From assembly GCA_011317545.1 (NCBI GenBank), contig WUJK01000001.1:1775501-1839500 (forward strand): a stretch of DNA of 64,000 nt, in the 5' to 3' direction. This DNA comes from Coniella vitis (lineage: Eukaryota > Ascomycota > Sordariomycetes > Diaporthales > Schizoparmaceae). Each line of letters starts with the position of its first letter. Position 1 is the first letter of the stretch. Below, piece by piece: positions 1 through 10,922 of the stretch. Made by a program: the position numbers and the translations under genes. The notes under the pieces were generated by a model. It made no database searches, had not been told where the DNA came from, and saw only the letters and a list, made by a program, of their open reading frames with translations.

Positions 1-1245
1 GAGCAATCAGGCTCTGGATGCAGAGGGGGCTGAGGGCAAAGGGGGAAGAACCCCCAAAAAAAAGAACACGAAGGAGAAAGCAAAAGGTCTCACTCGCCCA
101 GATTGTGGGATGAAACCCCATCCATCTGGCCTGTCCAGAGCCCGCAGTACAACGCACAATGTACGCCCGGTCCCACTCCCTTGGGAAACAAAACCGCCTG
201 CCTGGGACGGACTCTTGCCCTGGACAAGATGCGCCCGCAGACCGGCCTGCAGAGCACAAAGATAGTTTTGTTTCTATTGCAGCATGGGGGCCATTTATCA
301 AAAGGCTGATCGCTGATGGCAAATGTTCCTTTGCATGCGGCTATGTATGCCGCTCCCTCCGATATGCCAGCTTCGACTTGGATTCCTGTCAAGATGTAAG
401 TACTAAGAAAGTTCGCGGGCTCGTCCACGGGGGGGCCAGGTGAGGATCTGCAAAAGAAACAAGCCATCACGGAATGGCCCTGTTGCTCCCTCGCAGAACC
501 GCCATCTACGCTTGTACAAGTACTTGAGCAACAACAGCCCGTCCCGCCCCTTCGCGCTGTCTTACTCGTATGGATGCATCTGCATCGCCTACCGGCAGTA
601 ACGGGCCCCCGTGTACCAGCGTGTTGCATGCTGCTCTCACTGAGACGTGTCGAGCATTCCTTTGATTCTTCTGCAGACATGGCGTGCATCTGTTGGACGC
701 CCTTGCTTGATCTGATCTGTGAATCTCGCCTGCGACGCAGCGTGACATCGCTTTGCACCCGACTTGGGAGACGACACCCAGATTGCTGTAGGATCCTCAA
801 CTCTGCGCCTAGAACAATGCTGACAGCAGCTTATGCGGCGGCTGCAGACCAACGACAGTCGGGGATGGGCGAGGCTGGTGAGCACCATAAGAGCGCAAAT
901 AGGACATGGTCTTGACCCTCCGGCTCTCGCCGCTCGCATCCCATGGTGTGCAGTATGTAGCGAATACATAGTAAGCTGTTGCAAATGCCGGGCCATCGAG
1001 AGCCGGATCGAGCAATTGGGGCCGCCACGTTTTCGGAATGGTTCTTGGCGGCTGGTTCCAGCAGAGTGGGACGCTAGGCGGAAAGCGTTGCAACCGCGCA
1101 AGGAAAAGAGGGTACAGCTAACGAGTACAAGCGTGTACTGTCATAGTCGTGCTGTTTGTACATACATAGTAGTAGGCCTCCAAAAAGGCTGGCTGGTTTG
1201 TCCTGGGGCTGGTCATTTGGGACGCCTGCGTGCTGCTTGATGTGC

Positions 1246-1246
<1 letters not shown>

Positions 1247-1281
<35 letters not shown>
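1247..1281. repeat. (TG)n microsatellite
   Basis: About 17 perfect TG units in non-coding DNA. Confidence 0.95.
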
Positions 1282-1282
<1 letters not shown>

Positions 1283-2354
1283 CCGTCACTGACCGGCCAG
1301 TGGCACAAGTGCGTTTTGCCTGGCTGAGCTTGCACGCCATCTCATGCTATTCGCAGCCCCATTGCCTGTGCTGCGCTGCTAGTCTCGCGCCATGTCTTGG
1401 TACCAGACTAGTCGTATACCGCTCCAGCACCACGTTGCCTAGCTCGACTCCGCTGCTCCCAACGGTCGTCGTCACGAGAATCGTAACAGGCGCCGTTTTG
1501 TCAGGGCAAAGTCCAAGAGGATGTCCAGGCGTCCGCTTGAGAACTTTGGAATCCACCAAGGGAAACAAAAGGGTCATGTGCTGTGTGTCTGTGTCTGTTT
1601 CAGAGGTCCCTGCACTCCCAATTATGCGCTTCTGCGGCTTCGCTGGCAAATGATGATAGCCCCATACAGCAGCGCCAAGCAGGTTGGTTCTGTTTGCCCT
1701 TGCCCAGAACAGCTCCGTGCATACATGGCGAGACTGTTGGCTTCTTTGCGCTGTGGTCTCGTATCGGGGACAGCTTGAAATAGATTCAGCATATAGTCCA
1801 TTCAAGCAGCGCAGCGATGCCCCATATTCAAGCGCCAAAAAAGGGTTAGTTGGCAGGGAAGGGGACTATAATACGACAACATATATGTCTGTACGGCCCG
1901 TCAAGCTGGCTGCGGAATAGCTTACCATGCGTTTGGCGCGAAACCCAGCACCTTAGAGCCCCAAGGGGGGGGGGGTCAGCAGCCACCCGACAAGATCAGC
2001 GCGCCCGGCTCGTTGGGCAGCCCCTGTCGTAGGATGAGGGAAGAAGCTTAAACTCCACGCCCTCCCTTCCAGACCAGCCCAGATCCAGCATGATAGCTAT
2101 GCTGTAGTCGGTAGAGGGTTGGTATACATCGTCAAGGGCTGAATATGATGCCCAAACAGTTGCAACCTGTCTTATGGGCAGTATTATCGCCGTGTTGCCC
2201 GAGTTTTTACACTTGTGCATGCTGAGGATCGCGACTACTTGCCCATATCTCAGGTCTGTGCCAATAGCGCTGTTGAAGGAGGCTCACTCGCTCATCTGCT
2301 CAGAAGCAACAGAGGCCAGGTTGGCCATTATGCAAGAGGAAGTGGCCTCTGTTG

Positions 2355-2395
2355 CACCACCACCACCACCACCACCACCACAACAACAGCAACAG
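2355..2395. repeat. CAC/CAA trinucleotide tract
   Basis: A run of CAC units followed by CAA/CAG units. It is in non-coding DNA, so the poly-Thr or poly-His frames it opens are not evidence for a gene. Confidence 0.9.
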
Positions 2396-2811
2396 AGAAG
2401 CCTCGATGCCAAAGACGTTTCTTCTGTGGCGTGGCCGCACAAAGCCCATACAATCGATCCTCAAGGAGCAGCATATGCGATAGCCGGCCGAGCGACTGTA
2501 GTGGTCAGTAAAAGATTACTGCATGCTTCCCAAGGCTTCTTGTGTGGCCCCTCCCCTTCCGGTGGTTGCTGCTCAGGGCATGTGTTATCTGGTGTTGTAG
2601 ACCCCTCCACCAGGGCCTGAAACTGGGGAAGCAGATCTCGTATGAAATAGCCCGGGTTGAGGCCCAGGCACCTGGTAGAGCGGTCCCAACAAAGTTCACT
2701 GTGCTTCTTGCAAAACGCCATTACGCGGGCGGAGTTCTACTGGCAGTTGATACAGCGATTCAGAAGCAAGCAGTCCCTGACTGCACGACTTGCTACCGAG
2801 GCCAGGATCAT

Positions 2812-2842
2812 GAAGAAGAAGAAGAAGAAGAAGAAGAAGAAG
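2812..2842. repeat. (GAA)n microsatellite
   Basis: About 10 GAA units, a purine-only tract in non-coding DNA. Confidence 0.95.
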
Positions 2843-4943
2843 CATTCATCATGCTCCCTAACAGTTCCAGGTGCATGATATTTCACGATTGCAAAACCCT
2901 GCGCCGTCTCATCAAGGCCAGCATAGAACCCAAAGAGAATCAACTGAACTGGCGTGCCAGAACGCTGTAGTCCCTCGTTCCTGACCCCGGGTCTGGATCG
3001 GGGATGGGGGCTCGATCCTGAATCTGGAGGATCCGCTGAAGAAGCAGCGGGAGGGGGTGCCCCAAATGGCTACCCGAATCCTGATATTGGGCTCCGCGAG
3101 CTGGCGGACCCGAACACGACGACTTTTGGTCGGGCAGTGGCCGTCAGATCGATGTGGGGCTGGGAGGCTTGATACTCAGTACAGCCTCCAGTCGATATTG
3201 TGTGTCTTTTTGCAATGCTTCGGGGCCTCATATCCGTTAATTGCGATCGCAGACACGTGGTGGAGACGGGCAACTAGCATACCGGCGGACTTGAGCATCT
3301 CGGACTGGCTCCAGGTGCGGGGCGGGCCAGGATCGCCATTGCATCTCTGGGGTGTGGGATGCGAATGGGGACAGGCAAGCCCGCCCAGGGGGCCACTATG
3401 ATGCTGGCAATGAGACTCGATACAGGCTGAGCAGAGAGGCAGCGCCCAGAAATGCCAGGCCCACTCCAGCGTGACATCCAACCTCCTTTTTTGCATGGGC
3501 AGCAGAGTCAGAGCTTCGTTTTCCGGGCTTGGATCCAGGCGGAATGCTGGGACAGTCGAACAGGGCCCCTGTCCATTATATGATGGCATTTTGTCTCTGG
3601 CAGGGACAAACGGCGGCAGTGACAGTTGACAGTGACAGACGGCGCCAGCAGAGCCCAGCAGCAGCGGCCATGGTACTATGTACACGATTGAGACTCGAGC
3701 AGCACCAGCACCAGCGCCAGCGCCAGCAGCGGGCAGCCAGCAGCCAACGCCCGTTTTCCAGCTGGGCGGATGCGCGACGCCTCTGCTCATGTGCCTCGAC
3801 AATGATGACCAAATGCGGCTTGGCGTGGGCCGTGGATAAGACCAATGTGCCGGCGTCGACGAGGCAGGCGTCTTGCGGGCGTCGCACCAGGAGTTGCGTC
3901 GTTGACGATCGCCCTCAGCGCAGGGCAGCATGCGGCCGCCAGAGGAACCATTCCGCAGCTGGGGGGAACGCGCTGCCACACCGCAAAAACCATGTAACTC
4001 TCTAACTTTGTGTTGCAATGCTTTTGGCAGCCGGGGCGCCGGCTGGAGAGGCTACATGGTCTGTCGCTGTCGCGACCCTGTCGAGAGACCCTGTCACGGA
4101 AACGGGGTCAGCAGATCGGGGTGTACTTTTACTCGGGCGACAGAAGACGCAGAGCAGGGCATCCTGTGTCGCTGCACGTACGCCATGCACTCACTCTTGA
4201 CGGCGGTGGGAATGTTGCGTACGCGGTGGGTTCGGCACAGAGGCAGTGACATCAAGGCCCTGGAGCAGATTTTTGGTGAGGGCGTTGGGTGATGGGGAGC
4301 TGGAGGGCGGCCAAGGCAGGCATGCAGCCCCAAGATTGGAAGGGGCCTCTGCGATGCCTGCGAAGCCTGCGATGCCAGCGCAAGCCCCTAGCAATCCAAC
4401 TGGGTGCCAATCAGTGGCAGAAGCAAGCTGCAAAGCTGCCTCTGACCAGCCTGTTCTGGCAGGCCTTGCTTGCCCTCTTCAGCTGCCCTCTGCCCTCGCA
4501 TCTTTCCCTTTTCGAGCTTGCGGGTGGGCCCGCCGTAAATTGCCCTGCACGGGATTGGGCGCGTATTATACAGCGTACACACAGTACATTGCGCTTGTAC
4601 TCTGTACCCAGGTACTGCTGTCCAGCCGCCGCTCGACCGCCCTCACCACGGCACCCTGCCCTAGCCGCTTTAGGAAGTGCATCGGCTTTGCTGGGCACGC
4701 CTGTACTATTATGACAGAGAGGACTGGATTTCCACTCATTCCAGCCAAACCGAACCGTGTCCTGCGCCAAGTGCTGCTCCATAGTCCTTGCTTAACCTCT
4801 CTGTCTACATAGCACACAGCACTGCTGGCCCCAATGCAAAATGGCAGGAGAGAAGGAGTGGAGTGGCCAAGGGACTGTGCTAGGAGCCAGCCTGGCCATG
4901 CTCACAAACACTGCCTGTACTTTTCACTACCCAGATATGCATC

Positions 4944-4963
4944 TACATAGTACATACATAGTA
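4944..4963. repeat. Paired TACATAGTA words
   Basis: Two exact copies of the dispersed 9-mer, at 4944-4952 and 4955-4963, in the same orientation and separated by 2 bp. They belong to the dispersed family described in the findings. Confidence 0.85.
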
Positions 4964-5389
4964 GTAAGTAGCCTTGCCAGCCCAGGGGAGGGGTCCTTAG
5001 AAATGCGGAGGTACGTACCTAGCTCTTTGTTGATGCTGACCCCATGCAAAAGCAGCGCTGCGTGGTGATCAAGCCCGACCCCCAGGTCCCTGGCGGTACG
5101 TACATAGCAGTGACGAGTACCTAGATACCTTGGATTTGACAGCCCAGCACTCATCCCAGAGCCCAGGGTCGGTCCAGGGCTACCCAGGCAAGAACGAACC
5201 AGGCCGTTGGCCCAGGGCGCAGGGGTCAAGCTTCCACATGGTACTTACACAGCAGTAGTCGAGACGGTGGCCAGGTACCAGCGTACCGGAGCCAGAAGTA
5301 GCGAAGTACCTCGGTACCAAGGTACCGGGCTTCTCACCAGATCCACTTCTTTACCAGTCCCTCCCGCTCGCTCATCCTCGATTCATCTT

Positions 5390-5395
5390 TATAAA
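5390..5395 (+). promoter_or_regulatory. Candidate TATA box of the Myb gene
   Basis: TATAAA inside TTTATAAA, 264 bp upstream of the chosen Myb start codon. It is followed by a CA-rich, unstructured-looking leader typical of fungal 5' UTRs. If used, transcription would start near 5415-5425. This is a sequence match only. Confidence 0.4.
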
Positions 5396-5417
5396 CTTGT
5401 TCGACCTGCAGTCTCGA

Positions 5418-5540
5418 ATGCCTTGGCTCGGTGTGTCTCCTCTTTTCCATTGGCATCAACAACAGCGCAAGAGCAGTCAGAATACACCAATCAACATCTT
5501 TCGACCATCAACACCATCTCACCCGTCCGTCCCAGTCTAA
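5418..5540 (+). other. Upstream ORF, 40 codons, in the Myb leader
   Basis: An ATG at 5418 opens a 40-codon frame that stops with TAA at 5538-5540, 113 bp before the Myb ATG and in a different frame. Whether it is in the mRNA depends on the start site: the candidate TATA box would put transcription initiation almost exactly at this ATG. If transcribed it would be expected to reduce translation of the Myb protein. Confidence 0.4.
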
Positions 5541-5653
5541 GTCTGACACTCACCACCGGCACAACCACCAAAGCACAGCACCCAAGCTTGCTGCCCTCTG
5601 CTCACAACAACATCAACAACCACAACAACATCAGCAATAACCATAATACAGAA

Positions 5654-5740
5654 ATGGACTACATGCCTGCCAGCCCTCCTGGATGGTCGCCTGCATCGCC
5701 TCAATTCTCACACCAACACCACCGCCAGCACATCAACACC

Positions 5741-5771
<31 letters not shown>

Positions 5772-6994
5772 GCCACAGCCACTCGCGGCCGCTGTCGCCC
5801 GCAACAACCATGCTTGACGCACAGCGCACTCCTCTTTCTGTACCAAGCCATTCATTCCCAATATCGCCTGCTACGCCCTTGACTCCTGCTGGCTACGACC
5901 TGCACAGCACTCAGCAACAGTCTCAGCGTCAGCTCTCCACTCCCCCCAACAAGGACCCCCGCAGAAAGGGACCCTCGGACGGCGCCGAGTACAAAGGGCC
6001 CTGGACCGAGGACGAGTGTGTCGACCTCAAGGCCATCGTCCTCCGCGTCAAGGCTTCCATGGAAGCCAGCCCTCCGGCCCAGCGGGGCGGCCACAGCTCC
6101 CAGCTGCCCTGGAGCGAGATGGCTCTCGAGTTCTCGCGAGCCCACCCTGACAAGCCCCGCTCCGCGAAGCAGTGTCGCGAGAAGTGGAACGAGCATCTCA
6201 AGTGGGGACCCGAGTCGAGAAAGAAGATCACGCCCAAGGAGGCCCTCTTCATCAACAAGTGGGTGAGGCTTCATGGAAGGCACTGGGCCGAGCTGGGCCG
6301 CCTGATGAACCGCCCAGAAAACTCCATCAAGAACCACTGGTACCAGGAGTGCAAGAAGCAACGCACGCGCGAGGAGGCTGGCCGTGAGGCTGCCGCTGCT
6401 GCTGCCGCCGCCGCCGCCAGACCTGCTGCCGCCGCCCTTACTCCCGCTCTGCACCATGCGCGTAGCTATTCGAGCCCACGCCAGGTGCCCCCACACTCGT
6501 ACAGCCCTACTATCCTCGTCGTGCACCACCCAGAGGAGATGCACATGCGTCGGCTCAGCAATGCATCGACCGGCTACCCACCCTCCCTGGCCTCTGACCA
6601 CGGCACCGATGCGGCCTCGCCTCGCCCGAGCCCCGTTGCTTCCCTTCCTCAGGGCCAGCTGCGGCTGCCTTCGCTCCCCAGAGACTCGTGCCAGCTTCCC
6701 TTGTCTGAGCTGGTCCACCAGGACTGGTCCATGGGCTCGCGGTCGAGGTCTACTTCGTCGCAAGGCTACGTCTACCAACAAGAGTCTCGCATGCACGAGG
6801 CTGGCCCTCAACTGGCTCCCTTGCCTTTTCCTGCCAGCTCGCGAGGCCAGGAGCCCCGTTCGCTGTTGACGCGCCTCCCCAGTCTCCTGCTGGAACCTCA
6901 ACTCAGCCAGCCAACACTCGTGGATGGCCGCGCGTCCAACCTTCCCTCTCTCCAACAAGTCCTGCAGGACCAGTTCCGATCAACCGTCTTTTAG
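5654..6994 (+). CDS. Myb-type (two-repeat) DNA-binding transcription factor
   Basis: A 446-aa, intronless frame. The frame is open upstream to 5207, but only from a TTG; the first ATG is at 5654 (MDYMPASPPGW, A at -3), which I take as the start. Two Myb/SANT-like repeats lie at about residues 114-183 and 188-233. Repeat 1 has Trp117, Trp153 and Trp178 with an enlarged insert between its first two helices. Repeat 2 has Trp203, Trp211 and Trp229, ending in the recognition-helix sequence RPENSIKNHWY. The N-terminus is low-complexity (Thr/Asn runs, SP-rich). An Ala-rich tract (about 246-260) follows the DNA-binding part, then a Ser/Pro-rich tail. A nuclear transcriptional regulator is the sensible role, but targets are unknown. 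It is not the canonical FlbD/Rca-1 type as I know it, so I give no symbol. It sits alone between very large non-coding flanks, as developmental regulators in fungi often do. Confidence 0.88.
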
Positions 6995-7359
6995 GCAGAG
7001 GCGGTTGTTTTGGTTTTAATAGATTTCCTTTATTCGTCTTTTTTTTTCTTTCCCTGTGTCTTTTCTTCATCATGATTGGGTCACACTTGGTGGTGTTAAT
7101 GGGCATCAACCTCGGCGGAGGTATGGGATGGGAGGGGGCGTGGAGGTGGTTGTATAACAAGAGAAAAACAAGAAATGTCTACAAGTATACGAGCCTTTTT
7201 TTGAACTGCCATTTTTCATGAGAAAGAGAGGAAAGAGAAGAGGAGGTTGACGAGCTAGATAGAATCACTACGGCGTCGGGCTGGTTCTCGGGTTGTTTTG
7301 TGTATGATACCCTGCTGGCCGAGCCCATGGTTGTTATTAGTATCATGGGGCTCGGCAGC

Positions 7360-7382
7360 TTTTTTTTTTTTTTTTTTTTTTT
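7360..7382. repeat. Poly-T tract (23)
   Basis: Uninterrupted T run about 370 bp after the Myb stop codon. Confidence 0.95.
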
Positions 7383-7694
7383 CCAACATGAGCGTGGAGT
7401 TTTTTTTCCCCCCTGGGGATATGGAATTGTGTTACTCTAATCTAAACCAAAGCATTTTGTCTACAACTTTTTGTTTCTTGAGAAATTCACAAAGCAATCT
7501 TACATCTTAATCACTACAACATATTGACTGCCAGTCTTCCCTATCTGTGCTGTCTGTCTGTTTTGGTTGTCTGTTGGTTGGTTGGGTGGTTTGATTAACC
7601 TCAATTATTTGGGTGGATGATTCCTTTGATACACTAACAATCACTCGGCGAGATGTTTACTACGGTAGATTATCTATCTCCCCTCTGATAGCCT

Positions 7695-7736
7695 TTCTTC
7701 TTCTTCTTCTTCTTCTTCTTCCTCGCTCTGAACAAG

Positions 7737-7764
<28 letters not shown>
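7695..7764. repeat. (TTC)n followed by (GA)n
   Basis: About nine TTC units (7695-7721), then about fourteen GA units (7737-7764). The next 450 bp of this strand remain strongly purine-biased. Confidence 0.9.
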
Positions 7765-7767
<3 letters not shown>

Positions 7768-9975
7768 GGAAGAAAAGAAGAAGGAGAAAAAGAAAAAAAT
7801 GAGAAAAGCATGCGGGCTCTCGCAAGCCAAACTACAAACGTACGGACCCCAATCTGGAATCGAACAAAGACCAGATCCTGCAGCTGGATCGGGAGGATGA
7901 ATCAGGTATGGAAAAAAAAAAAGAAAAAAAAAAAGAATGGAAAAAGAAATATCGGAGGGAAGGGGGGGGTGGTTGATTTTGATTTGTTTTCCACCTATGA
8001 ATTCTTTTGTGAGGGGCCTGTTTGGCATGGAATGGGGGTGGCTGAAGACTGGCGGCTAGGAGGAGGAGGAGTAAAATGGAAGGAGAAATAATGAGAGGGA
8101 GGGGGCATAGAGCCGGAGAGAGATGGACAGAGAGAGAGACAGAGAGAGACAGGAAATCAAAAGAAAGAAGAAGAAAAACTTCTTGAAAGGCAGGAAGAGG
8201 AAAGAAAAGAAGAGAAGAGAAGAGGTAAGGTGAGATTGGGGAGCACATGGACAGGGCCAGTGAGTACCTACTGATACATCATAGTGAACCGGCAGCGGCA
8301 GCGGCAGCAGCCAGCACTCAGGATATATACATATACATAGTAGAGGGAAGGTGAATTGCGTGGGTCCTTTTGTATGTATTATAGCATACTTGGTTCACGG
8401 TACATGGTACTGGAAAATGATATAACCGCTCGACTTGATGAGATGAACCCAGTCTAGTGGGAGTTTTTTTCCTTCTCTTTTTTGGGGGGGGGCGATATTT
8501 TGATTTGGAGACTGCTACAGAGCTATGTGATTATCTCACGGGGGGAACAGAGTAGTTCTAGTGATTGCGCTGTGTGTATAGATGTGTGGATGCTGAGGAT
8601 ATCCAATGCCCCCCCCCCCCGCCTTGAACGGGTTTCTTGACCGTTATTCAAAAAGCTCTTCTCTTTTGAATAAGGGGTTTGAAGGGGGGGTGTGGTTGAG
8701 CTTCAGTCTTCTTCTTGAGACGAGACAAAGATGAGACGAGTAGAGCAGCAGTGAGGAACGGGGACGAAACGCAGAGAGAGTGGTTCTAGCTAGCATTGAT
8801 TTCCATCCATATCCCATGACGTTGTTGTTCTTTCCTTTTTCTCTCCTCAACTTTGGGGGGGACCCGGGGAAGAGATGGGAAGTGGGTTTTGGGAGAGCCA
8901 CGCGTGACGAGTCTGGTTACCAGACTGCATGGGTACTGACTGTCACTGTACTTACTGTACTCGCAAGAGTTACCATCTCGGTTGTGATGGAAAGTGGGAT
9001 TTTCCAAAAGAGTGTGGGTGGTGTGGATTGGTTGCTGAGCAGGAATGGCTAGATATACTATGTATACTACGTAGGATGGCTAAATGATAAGGGCCAACAG
9101 CAGAGCAGAAAAGGCAAAAGAAAAAAGAAAGAAAGAAAGAAAAAGCAAAGGTCACGTACAGGATCTTAGATCCGGGGAAAAGCAAAGACGTGCAGATGAT
9201 GGAGGGAAAGGACTACAGCAACTGACTGTAAGCACAGTACTTGGTGTACGTAACGCCAAGCCAGAGGGATGAAAAAAAAAAAAAAAAAAAAACCAAGGAA
9301 AGAGAGAGAGAGAGGAATAAGAAAAGAATAACTGAAATCAGGCTTGGTTGGAGGGGCGGTGGCAAAAATGCATGCATTGAATAGATGGCTCAGAAAATGT
9401 ACACAATCGGATGAAGAGAAAAGCATGGGTGAGGAGAGGCTTAGACCGTGGATGGGGGTGGGTTGGGATGGATTAGCATGCCGCGAAAGGAGGCAAAATA
9501 AAGCCGTAGATGGCAGGGTTGACGATGTCAGGCAGAGAGGAAACCCAAAGCATTTACGATGATGTCGAAGCACATAGCGGGTATACTATGTGCCATGTAT
9601 AGCAAGCAATCAGGGGCCCAAGTATTTTATTTTGTTTTTTTTTTTTTTTTTAAAAAAAAAAGAGCGAAACATATTGCCGACAAGTTTAGTTTCTGGGTTG
9701 GGTGTACACGGCAGAGTTCGACTGGGACAAGCCCTGATGCTGGTTATCGGTGAAAAAGAAAACAAGAGGAAGGGTTCTGCCTGCTCTGTGCTGGCAAACC
9801 CTTAATACTCGCTGTTATTGCTCCTTGCCCCAGAGGTGGAAAAGGACCTCGACCTTTGGACCGGGACTTTATTGGATGAGCGAGCAGACACAACAAGAGA
9901 AGAAGCAAGAGTAGAGCCCCCCCCACTCCTCCAAGCAAATCGCCTCGAGGAAGGGGGGAGAAAAGGTGGATATGA

Positions 9976-10000
9976 CTGGGCTGGGCTGGGCTGGGCTGGG
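9976..10000. repeat. (CTGGG)5 minisatellite
   Basis: Five perfect copies of the pentamer CTGGG, G-rich on the plus strand. Confidence 0.9.
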
Positions 10001-10910
10001 CTGGCTTGGATTGGGCCGCAGTTGGGACGATGAGAGGAGCGTGAGAGGGCCCAGAGTGGTCTGCACGTGCATAGGCGGACGAGAGGACGACGAGTGTGTA
10101 AGCAGATGGTCTGAGAAGGAATCTGCACGGCTGCCCATCTTGCATTCATTCTACACGCCCCCTTTGCTTGGATATGCTACTGCTCGACTGGCCGTGGACA
10201 GTGTGAGTGTGGCCCCAGTACAGGGCAAATAGGACGGACGGATCATGTTCCAGGAGCCGGGTGATTTGCACGCATGCCTGCGCGGATCATATGTGAGCAA
10301 GTGCCGTAATAATAGCCAAGTGTGCCCGCGTTTGCGCTTGAATCAGGGTATAGTATCGTATCGTATAGCATCGTATAGTATACACAGTATAGCAGGGCTT
10401 GTATACCGCTATTTTTGATACCATGAGGCCACAACCGGCGGGTCCTTGAGCCCGCGAGAGAGAGTCGGACATTCAAGGAGCAAGATACTCTGCAAATATA
10501 AAAGTGTCTCGGTGTGTGACTGCCAGCCCACCGGTCGTGGATCTACATGCAGAGTAGGAAATCTGCAAGTACCCAAGTACACGACGCAAGTACCAGTCGG
10601 TCGGGAACGGGACGCATGCAACGCAAAAAAGGAGCACTGCCGGAGACGGCCTAGGCAGCCAGTCTGGCAGTGTACATTTGGGGAAATGCTTGAGAGCAAG
10701 GCAGGTTGCGTGTGCTGTGTGAGACAGCGAAAAACGTACAGAGACAGCGAACAGAGCACGTGTCAGACAGCAGGCCATCGCATGGCAAGAAAAGAGGAAC
10801 GGGCGTCTCAATACCATTGTTTTCTTTTTTTCCTTCTTCCCTTCCGCTCTTGGGGCCACGAGGAATGAAGGGATTCAGGTGCGTGAGAGGTGCGAAGCGG
10901 GGAGTTCTAT

Positions 10911-10922
10911 GTACCTAGGTAC
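10911..10922. repeat. GTACCTAGGTAC palindrome
   Basis: A perfect 12-bp palindrome, with a TACATAGTA copy at 10969-10977 and further GTACC fragments around it. Confidence 0.8.

Larger units (their letters stand above)
1..5387. other. Gene-free region upstream of the Myb gene
   Basis: I find no convincing gene here. Open frames on both strands are short or of unbiased composition, and none shows a recognisable domain. The region holds a (TG)n tract, a CAC/CAA tract, a GAA tract, G homopolymers, five exact copies of the TACATAGTA/TACTATGTA word (965, 1163, 3674, 4944, 4955), and many GGTACC/GTACC sites just upstream of the Myb gene (about 5240-5330). It is most simply an extended upstream regulatory region, but a non-coding transcript cannot be excluded. 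Confidence 0.6.

Noticed and set aside
5852..6958. 368-aa minus-strand frame
   Set aside because: Antisense to the Myb coding region, with no recognisable domain.
7298..7510. Frames with long Phe, Lys or Leu runs across the window (here and near 18230, 31878, 14650)
   Set aside because: They are translations of homopolymer and microsatellite tracts in non-coding DNA.
7838..7890. tRNA-like B box on the minus strand (GTTCGATTCC)
   Set aside because: The flanking bases do not form a T stem, and there is no acceptor stem, D arm or anticodon arm around it.
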